Below are positions 22,112 to 33,552 of a stretch of DNA of 64,000 nucleotides, one piece after another. Every line of letters starts with the position of its first letter. Position 1 is the stretch's first letter. The notes below the pieces were generated by a model that saw only the letters and a program-made list of their open reading frames with translations, had not been told where the DNA came from and did no database searches. Where the stretch lies: NCBI RefSeq assembly GCF_000027225.1, contig NC_013892.1:806001-870000 (forward strand). Reading direction: 5' to 3'. The stretch is from Xenorhabdus bovienii SS-2004 (GTDB lineage Bacteria; Pseudomonadota; Gammaproteobacteria; Enterobacterales; Enterobacteriaceae). Both the position numbers and the translations under genes were made by a program.

Positions 22112-23853
22112 TGACCAAATTGCATCCGATGTAATTGGGCATATGCGCCATCTTTTTCCAACAGAACCGAATGATTACCTTTTTCGACGATAAAACCGTC
22201 TTCAACGACGATAATTTCATCCGCATTTTCAATGGTAGAAAGGCGATGGGCAATGACCAAAGAAGTTCTGTTTTTCTGCAATTCATCCAGCGCCGCTTGT
22301 ATGGCACGCTCAGATTCAGTATCCAGTGCTGAGGTTGCCTCATCCAGAATAAGAATTGGGGAATCACGCAGCAACGCACGGGCAATGGCAATACGCTGAC
22401 GTTGTCCGCCTGAAAGCAGGACACCATTTTCACCAATCATGGTATCAAGACCCTGATCCAGTTTCTTGATAAAATCCATCGCATAGGCCATTTCCGCAGC
22501 TCGTTCAATTTCTTCACGGCTAAATTTTCCTTCGCTGGCATAAGCGATATTATTAGCAACCGTATCATTGAACAAATGGACATTCTGCGATACCAGCGCT
22601 ATCTGGCTGCGTAGTGAAGACAATGAGTATTCACGCAAATCATGCCCATCCAACATGATGCCGCCTTCATTGATATCGTAAAAACGAGTGAGAAGATTGG
22701 CAATCGTCGATTTTCCTGAACCAGAACGCCCCACCAATGCGACAGTTTTACCTTTAGGAATGGTCATTGAGATGCTTTTCAGCGCAGGATGATCTTTGGT
22801 TGGATAGCAGAATGTGACATTACGGAATTCAAGATCACCTTTTGCTTTTTTCAGCTCCAGCTTACCTTCATCTTTTTCCTGTTCCATATCCAGAATCGCA
22901 AATAATGTTTGGCAAGCGGCCATACCACGCTGGAATTGTGCGTTAACATTAGTCAGCGATTTCAATGGGCGCATCAGGGCGATCATGGATGAAAATACCA
23001 CGGTGATTTTACCCGCAGTCAGTGCGCCCATAATTTCCGGGAAACTGGCAGCATAGAGGACAAACGCTAAAGCAAAAGAGGCAATTAACTGAATAATGGG
23101 GTCAGAAATAGACGACGCCGACACCATTTTCATGCCTTGCTGACGCATATGGTTACTGACTTGGTTAAAACGTTTAGTCTCAATCTTCTGACCACCAAAG
23201 ATCAAAACTTCTTTGTGCCCTTTCAGCATCTGTTCTGCGCTGGTTGTCACCATTCCCATGCTGTTCTGCATATTTTTGCTGATATTACGAAAACGTACCG
23301 AAACAAGACGAATAACAAGAGCGACAATCGGAGCAATGACAATCAAGATCAGGGAAAGCTCCCAACTGTAATAAAACATCAGAATGAACAGGCCAATAAT
23401 TGATGCTCCTTCCCTGACAACTGTCACCAGCGCGCCGGAAGAAGAAGAAGCAACCTGTTCTGAATCGTATGTAATGCGGGAAAGCAATGTTCCCGTAGAT
23501 TGCTGGTCAAAAAAGGAAACTGGCATACCCATCATATGAGTGAACAGACGACGGCGCACCTGCATGACAACTTTGCCAGATACCCAAGATATACAATAAC
23601 TTGATATAAAACCCGATATGCCACGCAAAAGCATCAGCCCGATAACAACCAGCGGCATCCACTCCAATACGCTCATGTCTGCCTTGCCAAAACCCTCATC
23701 AAGTAAAGGTTTCAACAAAGAAAGCATCAATGTATCACCGGCAGCATTTATAACCAGCGCAATCGCCGCCACTGCCAAGCCTAGCTTAAATGGTGTGATG
23801 AGCGGCCACAATCGGCGGAAGGTCTGCCAGGTAGAAAGGTCTTTATCATTCAT
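22108..23853 (-). CDS. msbA: Lipid A/phospholipid flippase MsbA (ABC exporter)
   Basis: A 581-residue ABC half-transporter that flips core-lipid A across the inner membrane as a homodimer. Six transmembrane helices occupy about residues 20-310. The nucleotide-binding domain shows Walker [10 protein letters not shown] (about 376-384), signature [15 protein letters not shown] and Walker [13 protein letters not shown], then the H-loop IAHRLST. It is in one operon with lpxK, and comEC lies just upstream as in E. coli. Confidence 0.98.
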   Translation of the reverse strand: MNDKDLSTWQTFRRLWPLITPFKLGLAVAAIALVINAAGDTLMLSLLKPLLDEGFGKADMSVLEWMPLVVIGLMLLRGISGFISSYCISWVSGKVVMQVRRRLFTHMMGMPVSFFDQQSTGTLLSRITYDSEQVASSSSGALVTVVREGASIIGLFILMFYYSWELSLILIVIAPIVALVIRLVSVRFRNISKNMQNSMGMVTTSAEQMLKGHKEVLIFGGQKIETKRFNQVSNHMRQQGMKMVSASSISDPIIQLIASFALAFVLYAASFPEIMGALTAGKITVVFSSMIALMRPLKSLTNVNAQFQRGMAACQTLFAILDMEQEKDEGKLELKKAKGDLEFRNVTFCYPTKDHPALKSISMTIPKGKTVALVGRSGSGKSTIANLLTRFYDINEGGIMLDGHDLREYSLSSLRSQIALVSQNVHLFNDTVANNIAYASEGKFSREEIERAAEMAYAMDFIKKLDQGLDTMIGENGVLLSGGQRQRIAIARALLRDSPILILDEATSALDTESERAIQAALDELQKNRTSLVIAHRLSTIENADEIIVVEDGFIVEKGNHSVLLEKDGAYAQLHRMQFGQ

Positions 23854-23891
23854 TATTGAGTTACCAAAACCAAAAGAAATAGCGGGTCATT

Positions 23892-26237
23892 CTACCCATG
23901 ATCGCTATGAATACCAAACCACTGATGATACCACCGTGACATTATGTGTTGTCTATAACCTGCTAATTTAATGTGATCACGATAAAAATAACCGGTAATC
24001 TGGCCGGAAATCGCAGTGCTATACCATTGAATTTCAGCGTTTTTATAACGTTGTCGTACTTTCACGGAAGGTAACTTCCACGGGCTATAACGGGCAACCG
24101 AAGTTAATGCATATTTAGGCATGATTGTGCGTATAAATACCGCTGTGGACGAAGTATTGCTCCCATGATGAGGAACTTGCAATATTGTTGCATTCAGATG
24201 TTCTCGTTCAAGACTGACTAAGCGGTATTCACCCTGTTTTTCCAAATCACCTGTTAATAATAGACTGTGTTTACCATCATCAATGCGGATCACGCAAGAT
24301 TGATTGTTACCGACAACCGCTGTTTTTTCTTGCGGCCAGATGACCTGAAACGTTAATTCCTGCCAGGTCCATTGCTCACCACGAATACAAGGCAAATGTG
24401 ATTGCCCGATCAAAGAACTCCTGATTTGAATATCAGGATATTTTTTGCGCAGATATTCCACGCCACCTGTATGATCCAAATGATCGTGGCTGAGAATAAT
24501 CTGTTCTGGTGTCAAACGATGCCAACGCAAATAAGGTGCAATGACTTTTTCTGCCATACTTCCCGTTTCCCAACGGTTTCCTGTATCAAAAATGATTGCC
24601 TTTCCTCCCTTGTCAATGACCACTGCCAAGCCATGTCCAACATCCAGCATCGAAAAACGCCATTGGTATTCATCATCGCGTTTTAAATAACAAACAATGA
24701 TTCCAATCAAGACCCCTAACAGCCATTTATAAGACTTCCACCAGCCCAAACGCCAAAAAACGACAGAAAACCACCCCACAAGCGTGATAAAGATAGGGAA
24801 ATGCCCTGTTTCAAACCATGAATGTGTTAAAACCTGCAAAGGCGCCAAAGCGAATACAATACTGTAATCAACCAACTGCCACAAAATTGGCTGAATAACA
24901 GGAAGAAAGAAACAGGATAACGCTAACATCACCAGTGGCACAGACAAGAAAGAAACTATCGGTACAGCCCATAAATTAGCAACCAATGATGCAATATTCA
25001 GCCCCTGAAACAGTAAAAGCTGCAACGGCAACAACATTAGCATCATTCCCAATTGCATATGCAGCCCACGTAGCCAACTCCAATGCCAGCCATAACGAAT
25101 GCCCTCCGGTAAGGGCATCCAGTGAAACCAAAATAACAACGCCATCACCGCAGTAAATGAGAGCCAAAAGCTGTCAGAAAGGATTGCCAGTGGATCAAAC
25201 AATAAAATCAGAGCTGCACTCCATAAAGCCCACTGCCATGAAAAACAAAACCGATTTCTGCACCGCAGATAAATCCAAAGTGTTAATCCTAATATTGCCC
25301 GGACAGCCGGAATTCCCCAGCCTGACAACCAAGCATATAACACTGCGGTCAGCCACCCCATGAGAAGCGGGAAACGAAAACTCACCCACCTTGCCGGAAA
25401 GAAAAACTGAATGCCCCTGGCAAGGCTCCAGCCGAATAAACTGGCCATTGCGATATGCAACCCTGAAATAGCCATAAGATGAGCGATGCCCGTTTGCTGC
25501 AACAGCAGTCTGGTTTGTTGATCCAGCCACTTTCTTTCACCAAAGGTAAGAGCCAGAGCGATCCCTGAATATTTCAATGGTTGGATTTCTGGCACCAGTT
25601 TATTTATCAAATCTTGCCTAAAACTGCACTGACCTCTTAGTAACCTAGCCTTAGTAATTTTGCCATTAAGTGGCTGACGAATCGAAAGTGCATATCTCTG
25701 GCTATCATAGCTTCCATGGTTCAATTGAGCATGAACCGGCCTGAGTTTCATTGTGACCTGCCATATCTGACCAGCACACAGCGATTCAGAAGAATTCCAT
25801 AGTACCGATGCAAATAATGCAGGAAAAATATATTTTCCATCACTTTCAATGAATCTGATGCGATGACGTTCTGTTTCTTCCGCATTATTTTTCTCAGCAT
25901 CTAAAGATACGCTCTCAATCATGACCGTTGCAGAGCGGGATGTTTCGCTGAAATAAGTGATTTGATTCAATATCAGGTGACCATGCCAACATCCAAAAAT
26001 AAATGTCCATAACATCAGCGAAGTTATCCGAGCGGATTTCCGGGGAACAAACCATAAACAAAATGCCAGCCCAATCAGGAAATAAATTTCCCTCTGTTGA
26101 GGTAGTTCAGCGAGCAATAATAAGGGGAACATTCCCAGAATAATTGCTATAGCAGCCTGATTCAGACTGATAATAAGCAGCGGCTTTCGCCAAATGGAGA
26201 GAATATAATTCAAGGGAAAAAAAATGATAGGCCACAT
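23892..26237 (-). CDS. comEC: ComEC/Rec2-family DNA uptake channel (YcaI)
   Basis: A 781-residue polytopic membrane protein. Residues about 15-90 hold the N-terminal helices and DUF4131 region. The competence domain is seen at TGIAHLMAISGLHIAMASL. The C-terminal metallo-beta-lactamase-like domain has LDVGHGLAVVI, ILSHDHLDHTGG and LQVPHHGSNTS. ComEC forms the inner-membrane channel for single-stranded DNA in competent bacteria. I start at the ATG at 26237, which has AGAGG nine bases before it; a GTG at 26270 is possible. It is slightly longer than E. coli YcaI (754). Confidence 0.9.
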   Translation of the reverse strand: MWPIIFFPLNYILSIWRKPLLIISLNQAAIAIILGMFPLLLLAELPQQREIYFLIGLAFCLWFVPRKSARITSLMLWTFIFGCWHGHLILNQITYFSETSRSATVMIESVSLDAEKNNAEETERHRIRFIESDGKYIFPALFASVLWNSSESLCAGQIWQVTMKLRPVHAQLNHGSYDSQRYALSIRQPLNGKITKARLLRGQCSFRQDLINKLVPEIQPLKYSGIALALTFGERKWLDQQTRLLLQQTGIAHLMAISGLHIAMASLFGWSLARGIQFFFPARWVSFRFPLLMGWLTAVLYAWLSGWGIPAVRAILGLTLWIYLRCRNRFCFSWQWALWSAALILLFDPLAILSDSFWLSFTAVMALLFWFHWMPLPEGIRYGWHWSWLRGLHMQLGMMLMLLPLQLLLFQGLNIASLVANLWAVPIVSFLSVPLVMLALSCFFLPVIQPILWQLVDYSIVFALAPLQVLTHSWFETGHFPIFITLVGWFSVVFWRLGWWKSYKWLLGVLIGIIVCYLKRDDEYQWRFSMLDVGHGLAVVIDKGGKAIIFDTGNRWETGSMAEKVIAPYLRWHRLTPEQIILSHDHLDHTGGVEYLRKKYPDIQIRSSLIGQSHLPCIRGEQWTWQELTFQVIWPQEKTAVVGNNQSCVIRIDDGKHSLLLTGDLEKQGEYRLVSLEREHLNATILQVPHHGSNTSSTAVFIRTIMPKYALTSVARYSPWKLPSVKVRQRYKNAEIQWYSTAISGQITGYFYRDHIKLAGYRQHIMSRWYHQWFGIHSDHG

Positions 26238-26390
26238 CCGGTTATGCCTCTGCGCTGATATTCCATTCACACAGGCAAGCCTATTCCATTATTTATGCTA
26301 CGGCCAGACAGATAAATTCTAATATAGAATCACTTCGCAAATTAGTTCGTCGGTTAAGAAAAGATGACAAAATAATGCGAAAATAATCAC

Positions 26391-26416
26391 AAAAAAACGG
26401 CACCCCAAGGTGCCGT
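26391..26416 (-). terminator. ihfB intrinsic terminator
   Basis: On the minus strand ACGGCACC-TTGG-GGTGCCGT is followed by a run of T (complement of 26390-26396), 25 bases after the ihfB stop. Confidence 0.92.
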
Positions 26417-26441
26417 TAGCAATTAAGTAATAACTTCTATC

Positions 26442-26732
26442 TTAGCTGTCACTATAGATATTCACGCGATCGCGTAACTCTTTACCTGGTTTAAAGTGAG
26501 GAACGTATTTACCTTCCAATTCAACTTTATCGCCAGTTTTGGGGTTACGACCCACACGTGGAGCCCGGTAGTGAAGAGAAAAGCTGCCGAATCCACGAAC
26601 TTCAATTCGTTCACCTGCGGCCAATGTTTCTGCCATATGATCAAGCATTTCTTTCACTGCATCTTCAACGGCTTTCGCTGGCATGTGAGATTGTTGCTCA
26701 GTAAGTCTTTCGATTAATTCAGACTTGGTCAT
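26442..26732 (-). CDS. ihfB: Integration host factor beta subunit
   Basis: A 96-residue DNA-bending protein of the HU/IHF family that pairs with IhfA. The sequence [20 protein letters not shown] and the DNA-intercalating arm [20 protein letters not shown] are nearly those of E. coli (94 residues). It is followed by its own terminator and lies just downstream of rpsA, the standard rpsA-ihfB order, separated by 72 bases. Confidence 0.98.
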   Translation of the reverse strand: MTKSELIERLTEQQSHMPAKAVEDAVKEMLDHMAETLAAGERIEVRGFGSFSLHYRAPRVGRNPKTGDKVELEGKYVPHFKPGKELRDRVNIYSDS

Positions 26733-26804
26733 AATACCTCCCTAAACTACCGTATCAGGTAATACCACCGTTGCCGAGGTATCACCCGATGTTATTGACT
26801 TAGA

Positions 26805-28478
26805 TTATTCGCCTTTAGCTGCTTTGAAAGCTTCAGCCATTGCGTTGTTAGCAAAGTTTGTATCTTCTTGTTTGTTCACAGAAGCGATAGCGTCTTTTTC
26901 ATCAGCTTCGTCTTTCGCACGAACAGACAGGTTAACTATGCGGTTTTTGCGATCAACACCAACATATTTAGCTTCAACTTCATCGCCAACGTTCAGAACT
27001 TGAGTTGCATCTTCAATGCGGTCACGAGAAGCTTCTGATGCACGCAGGTAACCTTCAACGCCGTCAGCTAATTCAACTGTAGCACCTTTTGCGTCAACTG
27101 CAGTCACTTTACCATTAACAATCGTACCTTTCTTATTTACAGACAGGTAATTGTTGAATGGATCTTCTGCCAGTTGCTTGATGCCCAGAGAGATACGCTC
27201 ACGCTCTGCATCAACCTGCAGAACTACAGCAGCAATTTCGTCGCCTTTCTTGTATTCACGAACTGCTTCTTCGCCTGCAACGTTCCAGGAGATGTCAGAC
27301 AGGTGAACCAGACCGTCGATGCCGCCGTCCAGACCAATGAAGATACCGAAGTCAGTGATTGACTTGATTTTACCTTCAACGCGGTCGTTTTTGTTGTGAG
27401 TTTCAGCAAATTGCTGCCAAGGGTTAGATTTACACTGTTTCAGACCCAGGGAGATACGACGACGCTCTTCATCGATATCCAGAACCATAACTTCCACAAC
27501 GTCACCAACGTTAACAACTTTGGATGGGTGGATGTTTTTGTTGGTCCAATCCATTTCTGAAACGTGTACCAGACCTTCAACACCTTCTTCGATTTCAACG
27601 AAGCAGCCGTAGTCAGTCAGGTTAGTTACGCGTCCAGTCAGTCTAGTACTTTCTGGGTAACGCTTAGCGATTGCTACCCATGGATCTTCACCCAGTTGTT
27701 TCAGACCCAGAGACACACGAGTACGCTCACGGTCGAATTTCAGTACTTTAACTGTGATTTCATCGCCCACATTGACGATTTCGCTTGGGTGTTTAACACG
27801 TTTCCAAGCCATATCAGTAATGTGCAGCAGGCCATCAACGCCGCCCAGATCAACGAATGCACCGTAGTCAGTCAGGTTCTTAACGATACCTTTAACTTCC
27901 ATGCCTTCTTGCAGATTTTCCAGCAGCTGATCACGCTCTGCGCTGTTTTCAGATTCGATAACGGCACGACGGGAAACAACTACGTTGTTGCGTTTCTGAT
28001 CCAGCTTGATGACTTTGAACTCAAGCTCTTTGCCTTCAAGGTGAGCAGTATCACGAACTGGGCGAACGTCAACCAGTGAACCTGGCAGGAATGCACGGAT
28101 ACCGTTCAGTTCTACAGTGAAGCCACCTTTGACTTTACCGTTGATAACACCGGTAACAGTTTCAGCTTCTTCGTATGCTTTTTCCAGCATCAGCCATGCT
28201 TCGTGACGTTTTGCTTTTTCACGGGACAGGATAGTTTCACCGAAACCATCTTCTACCGCATCCAGAGCAACGTCGATTTCGTCGCCAACTTGGATTTCCA
28301 GCTCGCCCTGAGCATTTTTGAATTGTTCTACAGGGATTGCAGATTCTGATTTCAGACCTGCATCAACCAATACAACGTCTTTATCGATAGAAACGACGAC
28401 ACCACGAACAATGGCACCTGGACGAGTTTCGATAACCTGTAAGGATTCTTCAAAGAGTTGAGCAAAAGATTCTGTCAT
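26805..28478 (-). CDS. rpsA: 30S ribosomal protein S1
   Basis: A 557-residue protein, the length of E. coli S1, with six S1 (OB-fold) RNA-binding repeats (for example [19 protein letters not shown] and [19 protein letters not shown]). It captures mRNA leaders for the 30S subunit. The start at the ATG at 28478 ([13 protein letters not shown]) matches the family; an in-frame start at 28493 adds five residues. No strong Shine-Dalgarno precedes it, which is also typical of the autogenously regulated E. coli rpsA. Confidence 0.98.
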   Translation of the reverse strand: MTESFAQLFEESLQVIETRPGAIVRGVVVSIDKDVVLVDAGLKSESAIPVEQFKNAQGELEIQVGDEIDVALDAVEDGFGETILSREKAKRHEAWLMLEKAYEEAETVTGVINGKVKGGFTVELNGIRAFLPGSLVDVRPVRDTAHLEGKELEFKVIKLDQKRNNVVVSRRAVIESENSAERDQLLENLQEGMEVKGIVKNLTDYGAFVDLGGVDGLLHITDMAWKRVKHPSEIVNVGDEITVKVLKFDRERTRVSLGLKQLGEDPWVAIAKRYPESTRLTGRVTNLTDYGCFVEIEEGVEGLVHVSEMDWTNKNIHPSKVVNVGDVVEVMVLDIDEERRRISLGLKQCKSNPWQQFAETHNKNDRVEGKIKSITDFGIFIGLDGGIDGLVHLSDISWNVAGEEAVREYKKGDEIAAVVLQVDAERERISLGIKQLAEDPFNNYLSVNKKGTIVNGKVTAVDAKGATVELADGVEGYLRASEASRDRIEDATQVLNVGDEVEAKYVGVDRKNRIVNLSVRAKDEADEKDAIASVNKQEDTNFANNAMAEAFKAAKGE

Positions 28479-28671
28479 GTTAATGATCTTCAAGGTTTTA
28501 AATTAACGTCCATCTAGCATCCGGCCGAATGGGGTTGTTTTACATACCTCGCAACTACTCCCTGTTACAAGGTGCTTTGGTATGCCAGCATATTTTACTG
28601 CCCACATACCAGGATTCTATATACATCTTCTTGGTGCGCTGTTGCAAGAGTACAACATGCGAAAACTACAA
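28479..28671 (-). promoter_or_regulatory. rpsA promoter and structured leader
   Basis: The region between cmk and rpsA contains a long untranslated leader. On the minus strand it includes CATTCGGCCGGATG, able to form a short hairpin, and it ends GAAGATCATTAAC before the ATG without a strong Shine-Dalgarno. In E. coli the corresponding leader folds into hairpins that S1 itself binds to repress translation. The same mechanism is inferred here from position and the weak ribosome-binding site. Confidence 0.5.
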
Positions 28672-29358
28672 TTACGCAGGCAATGCCAACGCGTTTTTCG
28701 CATAAGTCAGAGCCTTATCAATCACTTCTTCGATAGACATACTGGTCGAATCCAAGAGTAATGCATCATATGCAGGCACTAACGGCGCAACTGCCCGATT
28801 GCGGTCACGGAAATCCCGTTCCTGTATCTCGGACAAAAGGCTGTCAAAAGTAACACTAAAACCCTTCTCCTGCAACTGTAACATGCGCCTGCGGGCGCGT
28901 TCTTCCGCACTGGCATCGAGAAAAATTTTCACTGGCGCATCAGGGAATACCACCGTTCCCATATCACGACCATCAGCGATCAACCCCGGTGCGATACGAA
29001 AAGCCCGCTGCCGGCGAAGCAGGGCTTCACGGACACGAGGAAATGTTGCCGCCTGTGAAGCCGTATTGCCAACAGCTTCAGTACGGATTTCATTGCTGAC
29101 ATCTTCGCCTTCCAGAATGACCCTGAGTTTGCCATTTGCAGGCATAAAACGAACATCTAGATTTGCAGCCAGAGGAACCAGTGAGTCTTCGGATTGGATA
29201 TCTACCTGATGATGAATGGCTGCCAGTGCTAATACACGATAAATGGCACCTGAATCAAGTAATTGCCAACCCAATGCTTCAGCCAGTGCCTGACAGAGTG
29301 TTCCTTTGCCAGCACCACTTGGCCCATCAACGGTTATTACTGAGGCTATCGCCACCAT
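28672..29358 (-). CDS. cmk: Cytidylate kinase
   Basis: A 228-residue (d)CMP kinase. The P-loop is [11 protein letters not shown] (residues 10-20) and the NMP-binding region [18 protein letters not shown]. The ATG at 29358 follows a perfect AGGAGG, which decides the start against a longer in-frame frame to 29406. It is followed by rpsA as in E. coli and preceded by aroA with a terminator between. Confidence 0.97.
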   Translation of the reverse strand: MVAIASVITVDGPSGAGKGTLCQALAEALGWQLLDSGAIYRVLALAAIHHQVDIQSEDSLVPLAANLDVRFMPANGKLRVILEGEDVSNEIRTEAVGNTASQAATFPRVREALLRRQRAFRIAPGLIADGRDMGTVVFPDAPVKIFLDASAEERARRRMLQLQEKGFSVTFDSLLSEIQERDFRDRNRAVAPLVPAYDALLLDSTSMSIEEVIDKALTYAKNALALPA

Positions 29359-29416
29359 TATTTTCCTCCTTTTCGCATAGCGCTTTCCGCACAACAAACG
29401 GGTCATCTACCGATTG

Positions 29417-29443
29417 CAGAAAACTGCTCAATTAATGAGCAGT
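29417..29443 (-). terminator. aroA terminator
   Basis: On the minus strand ACTGCTCA-TTAAT-TGAGCAGT is followed by TTTCTG, about 110 bases after the aroA stop, closing the serC-aroA unit before cmk. Confidence 0.6.
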
Positions 29444-29550
29444 AAAATATCTCTTATTATACGCACTCCGCAGATGAGTGGAATAAGCACATCATGATTA
29501 CCTGACGATTTTCACCATGAGTAAGCCACTGAAATGGATTCAATCCCTGA

Positions 29551-30837
29551 TTACATTATGTATTGGCTCAGTTTTTCAAGCTGATTGAAATAATCCGGGA
29601 ATGTTTTGGCCGTACAGCCTGGATCAAGAATCGTCACTGGTGTATCCGAAAGCGCAACCAGTGAGAAACACATCGCCATTCGATGATCATTATAAGTTTC
29701 AATTTCAGCATGATTGAGCTTTTGTGGCGGAACGACACGAATGTAATCATGCCCTTCTTCCACCTCAGCCCCAATCTTGCGTAATTCAGCCGCCATTGCA
29801 TTGAGACGATCCGTTTCCTTTACCCGCCAGTTATAAATATTGCGGATGACCGTTTCACCTTGAGCAAACAGTGCTGTTGTCGCAATAGTCATAGCGGCAT
29901 CAGGAATAGCATTCATGTCCATATCGACACCAATCAATGTGCCACGTTCACATTCCACAAAATCATGACCCCAGCGAATCGTCGCCCCCATCCTTTCCAG
30001 CACATCAGCAAATTTTGTATCGCCTTGCAGGCTATTCTTACCGATACCTGTCACGCGAACCGTGCCACCTTTTATCGCAGCGGCGGCCAGAAAATAAGAG
30101 GCAGATGAAGCATCCCCTTCCACCAGATAATGTCCCGGCGATTGGTATTGCTGCTGCCCCTTAACATGAAAAACTTGATATTGGTGATTTTCTACCGTCA
30201 CGCCGAAACTTTCCATCAGCGCCAGAGTAATATCAATATAAGGTTTAGAAACCAAATCACCTTGAATATGAATGTCTGTATCATTCGCCGCCAGTGGTGC
30301 AGCCATCAGCAAAGCTGTCAGAAATTGGCTGGAAACACTGCCATCAACGACAACTTTCCCCCCCGAGAATCCACCTTTGATATGCAGGGGCGGATAATTT
30401 TCCTGTTCAAGATAATCAATTTTTGCTCCGCCTTGACGCAATGCATCCACCAAGTGACCTATCGGACGCTCTTTCATCCGAGGTTCCCCTGTCAGCACGA
30501 CATTGTTGTCTCCCAGACACAGTGCCGCAGCCAACGGACGCATGGCCGTCCCTGCATTGCCCAAAAACAGCTCCAGCGCACCTTTTCCGGTGATAGTTCC
30601 CCCAATGCCATCAATTTCACAGCAAGTACGATCGTCTGATAGACGGTAGGGAATTTCGAGTGTTGTCAAAGCATTAAGCATATGGCGGATATCATCACTG
30701 TCCAACAAATTGGTCAGGCAAGTAGTTCCCTTGGCAAAGGCTGCAAGCAGCAGCGCGCGGTTGGAAACACTTTTGGAGCCGGGCAGGTTAATAGTTCCAT
30801 TGATACAGGAAATAGGTTTTAACGTCAGGGATTGCAT
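29551..30837 (-). CDS. aroA: 3-phosphoshikimate 1-carboxyvinyltransferase (EPSP synthase)
   Basis: This 428-residue enzyme condenses shikimate 3-phosphate with phosphoenolpyruvate in the shikimate pathway. The N-terminal [20 protein letters not shown] and the active-site [17 protein letters not shown] are diagnostic, and [15 protein letters not shown] follows near the C-terminus. [10 protein letters not shown] is the glyphosate-sensitive class I form. It is co-oriented with serC 116 bases upstream, the conserved serC-aroA operon. Confidence 0.98.
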   Translation of the reverse strand: MQSLTLKPISCINGTINLPGSKSVSNRALLLAAFAKGTTCLTNLLDSDDIRHMLNALTTLEIPYRLSDDRTCCEIDGIGGTITGKGALELFLGNAGTAMRPLAAALCLGDNNVVLTGEPRMKERPIGHLVDALRQGGAKIDYLEQENYPPLHIKGGFSGGKVVVDGSVSSQFLTALLMAAPLAANDTDIHIQGDLVSKPYIDITLALMESFGVTVENHQYQVFHVKGQQQYQSPGHYLVEGDASSASYFLAAAAIKGGTVRVTGIGKNSLQGDTKFADVLERMGATIRWGHDFVECERGTLIGVDMDMNAIPDAAMTIATTALFAQGETVIRNIYNWRVKETDRLNAMAAELRKIGAEVEEGHDYIRVVPPQKLNHAEIETYNDHRMAMCFSLVALSDTPVTILDPGCTAKTFPDYFNQLEKLSQYIM

Positions 30838-30918
30838 AAACAGCGGGATCTCCGGTTTTTAATACGTTGTATTTGTAATTTTCGCTTTAATCTATTGAAA
30901 TAAGTGAGGAATATTCAC

Positions 30919-30943
30919 ATCGGGAGGTTTCATTCCTCCCGAT
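30919..30943. terminator. serC-aroA intergenic hairpin
   Basis: A 9-bp perfect stem ATCGGGAGG / CCTCCCGAT with a 7-base loop lies 10 bases after the serC stop. No T-run follows on the minus strand, so it is more likely an mRNA-stability or partial attenuation element inside the serC-aroA operon than a full terminator. Confidence 0.55.
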
Positions 30944-30953
30944 AATAAGCGCA

Positions 30954-32042
30954 TTATGCGTTACGGCGTTCAAAATCAGCCATAAACTCAACCAATGCCT
31001 GAACACCTTCATAAGGCATGGCGTTATAAATGGACGCTCGCGCACCACCAGCAACTTTATGCCCTTTCAAAGCGTGTAACCCATGTGCATAGGCTTCTTC
31101 CAGAAATTTACCATCCAGCATTGGGTTGGCCAGTTGGAATGGTATGTTCATGATGGAACGATTCTGTGGCGCAACACAGTTGATATACAGATTACTGTTA
31201 TCAATGGTGCGATAGAGGAGCTCTGCTTTCGCCTGATTACGTTTGCTGATTTCCTGTAAGCCACCCTGCTCTTTCAGCCATTTGAATACCATGCCAGAGA
31301 GATACCAGGCAAATGTTGGTGGCGTGTTGTACATCGAGGCTGATTTAACCTGCACAGTATAATCCAGAATTGACGGAGTATGCTGATGTGCTCTACCCAA
31401 TAAGTCCTCACGGACAATCACCACTGTAATTCCTGCTGGCCCGATGTTCTTCTGGGCTCCCGCATAAATCACACCGTAACGACTCACATCAATCGGGGCT
31501 GAAAGAATAGCTGAAGAGTAGTCAGCAATCACAATCTTATCATCGCCAAAATCCGGCTCTTCAAAAATTGCAATACCTTCAATAGTTTCGTTAGGACAAT
31601 AATGCACATAGGCGGCATCACTGCTCAGCGCCCATTCACTCATTGGCTTTACGCTTCTGATGCCATCAACTTCTGTCGTAATATTTATGACGTTTGGTGT
31701 GCAATATTTTTCTGCTTCTTTCGCTGCACACTCAGACCAATAACCACTGACGATATAATCGGCTGTCGTTTTGTCACCAAGTAGATTCTGTGGTAAAGCC
31801 GAAAACTGACCACGAGCACCACCATGACAAAACAAAACTTTATAATTCTCAGGTATTGCTAATAAATCCCGAAGATCTTTTTCTGCTTCAGCCGCAACAT
31901 CCATGAACTCTTTGCTACGGTGGCTGATCTCCATAACAGATGTTCCCAGACCATGCCAGTTGCAAAGCTCTTGTTCTGCACGGCGTAGTACTTCTGCTGG
32001 CAACATGGCTGGACCAGCGCTGAAATTATATACCTGACTCAT
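30954..32042 (-). CDS. serC: Phosphoserine aminotransferase
   Basis: A 362-residue PLP enzyme of class V. It makes phosphoserine from 3-phosphohydroxypyruvate (serine synthesis) and the corresponding intermediate of pyridoxal phosphate synthesis. The start at the ATG at 32042 ([19 protein letters not shown]) has AGGGTGAAG upstream; a longer frame to 32114 is rejected because the family starts here. The PLP-binding lysine is in [12 protein letters not shown]. It heads the serC-aroA operon. Confidence 0.97.
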   Translation of the reverse strand: MSQVYNFSAGPAMLPAEVLRRAEQELCNWHGLGTSVMEISHRSKEFMDVAAEAEKDLRDLLAIPENYKVLFCHGGARGQFSALPQNLLGDKTTADYIVSGYWSECAAKEAEKYCTPNVINITTEVDGIRSVKPMSEWALSSDAAYVHYCPNETIEGIAIFEEPDFGDDKIVIADYSSAILSAPIDVSRYGVIYAGAQKNIGPAGITVVIVREDLLGRAHQHTPSILDYTVQVKSASMYNTPPTFAWYLSGMVFKWLKEQGGLQEISKRNQAKAELLYRTIDNSNLYINCVAPQNRSIMNIPFQLANPMLDGKFLEEAYAHGLHALKGHKVAGGARASIYNAMPYEGVQALVEFMADFERRNA

Positions 32043-32505
32043 TAACTTCACCCTATCAACGGATACAATAAAATCGGATGTATTGGTTTTATCATTCCCG
32101 CCCTGTCGCTGCAATGGTTATTAAAAGATTGTTGCAACCTATTGTATAACTGGTTGATAGACTGAATTATTAATAATATGGATATAAAACACCGAAATAT
32201 ATAAATCGATGTATTATTTAAAGGTGATTTTCTATTTATGAATGTAAAAATAGATGTATCAATAGTTCAGCTTGTAATGAATGTGATGAACACATCCGAA
32301 AATATAAGGAATTTTAAAATAACTCTCAGTAAGTAAATAATATTTTTTTCAATCACTGGATTATTAGAAATATGTTATGGTCAGATATTGAACTTAAATA
32401 CAGAAAGACGCATTAAAGGCGTCTTTCTGCTTTTCTATATCTTTCATCTTTCAAATTACAGCTTCATTGGCTACAAATTGAAATCTATTGGATATAAGTC
32501 AGGAA
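32043..32505. other. serC/ansB intergenic region with a strong hairpin
   Basis: About 460 AT-rich bases containing the serC promoter. An 11-bp perfect hairpin, CAGAAAGACGC (32401-32411), loop ATTAAAG, GCGTCTTTCTG (32419-32429), is followed on the plus strand by CTTTTCT. It could be the 3' end of ansB transcripts from the minus strand, or the terminator of a short plus-strand RNA, since no plus-strand gene precedes it. A 15-base palindrome ATGTG-ATGAA-CACAT lies at 32281-32295. Confidence 0.45.
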
Positions 32506-33552
32506 TTAATATTGAGTAAACATTTCCTGAATTTTTGCTGTATCAGAAGTTTGCGTCAGAGCCAGTTGCAGAAGAACACGAGCTTTCTGTGGATTCAAAC
32601 GCTCTGATGCTACAAAACCATATTTGCTGTCGTTAACTTCAGCATTCTTGGTTGTATAACCAAAAGGAATACGGCTGGATCTGACAACAACCACACCATC
32701 TTTAGCGGCTTGAGCCAAAGTGTCAAAAACGGATTTATAGATATTACCGTTACCTACACCAGCGCTGACAATACCCTGATAGCCATTTTCCACGAATGCT
32801 TTTGCTGGCAATTCGGAGGCATTAGAGTAGTTATAAACAATACCCACTTTTGGCAGTTTATCCAGTTTGCTGACATCAAAAGCGAATTTATGCTCTTTTT
32901 CTGGTGCAGTAGCAGAGTAGTAGCTCACCTTACCATTGTGAACAAAACCTTCTGCTCCGCTATTGATAGCCTGAAACGCCTGAACTTCAGTGGTGCTCAG
33001 TTTGCCAATATGACGACCGTGAATCACAGAATCATTCATAGAAAGCAAAACACCACGGTTTGCAGAGTTTTTATCTGCCGCTACAACTACGGCATTATAC
33101 AGGTTCAATGGGCCATCAGCACCCAGAGCTGTTGATGGGCGCATTGCACCAACCATTACGATTGGCTTCTGGCACTGAGTGGTTAAATCGAGGAAGTAAG
33201 CGGTTTCTTCCATCGTGTCAGTACCGTGAGTAACCACGAAACCATCGGTCTTATCACAATCTGCGTTGATTTTTTTTGCCAGTGTCAGCCAAACCTGATC
33301 ATTCATGTCTTGAGAGCCGATGCTGACAACCTGCTCACCTTTCAAATTAGCGATGTTTTTAATCGCGGGTACAGCATTCAGCAGTGAATCAATACCAACT
33401 TTACCCGCAGTATAGCTAGATTGAGTTGCTGACTCGCCACCACCGGCAATTGTGCCACCAGTTGCCAAAACAGTAATGTTTGGCAGAGCAAGCGCAGAAC
33501 CACTAACTAACGTCAGAAAACCGGCTATTGCTGTTTTTTTAGTCTTTCTCAT
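32506..33552 (-). CDS. ansB: Type II (periplasmic) L-asparaginase
   Basis: A 348-residue L-asparagine amidohydrolase of the high-affinity periplasmic class. A signal peptide (residues 1-22, ending SGSALA) is followed by mature LPNITVLATGGTIAGGG, with the catalytic threonine in TGGTIAGG (Thr34). The second motif is VVTHGTDTMEETAYF. E. coli ansB lies elsewhere, so its place between serC and ycaO is a lineage-specific insertion. In E. coli the gene is activated by FNR and CRP, but I did not find a full FNR palindrome in the 150 bases upstream here. Confidence 0.96.
   Translation of the reverse strand: MRKTKKTAIAGFLTLVSGSALALPNITVLATGGTIAGGGESATQSSYTAGKVGIDSLLNAVPAIKNIANLKGEQVVSIGSQDMNDQVWLTLAKKINADCDKTDGFVVTHGTDTMEETAYFLDLTTQCQKPIVMVGAMRPSTALGADGPLNLYNAVVVAADKNSANRGVLLSMNDSVIHGRHIGKLSTTEVQAFQAINSGAEGFVHNGKVSYYSATAPEKEHKFAFDVSKLDKLPKVGIVYNYSNASELPAKAFVENGYQGIVSAGVGNGNIYKSVFDTLAQAAKDGVVVVRSSRIPFGYTTKNAEVNDSKYGFVASERLNPQKARVLLQLALTQTSDTAKIQEMFTQY

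Noticed and set aside
27564..28079. A 171-codon plus-strand frame opposite rpsA
   Set aside because: A shadow of the highly biased rpsA codons on the other strand.
32281..32295. Palindrome ATGTGATGAACACAT as a CRP site
   Set aside because: The half-site spacing does not fit TGTGA-N6-TCACA.
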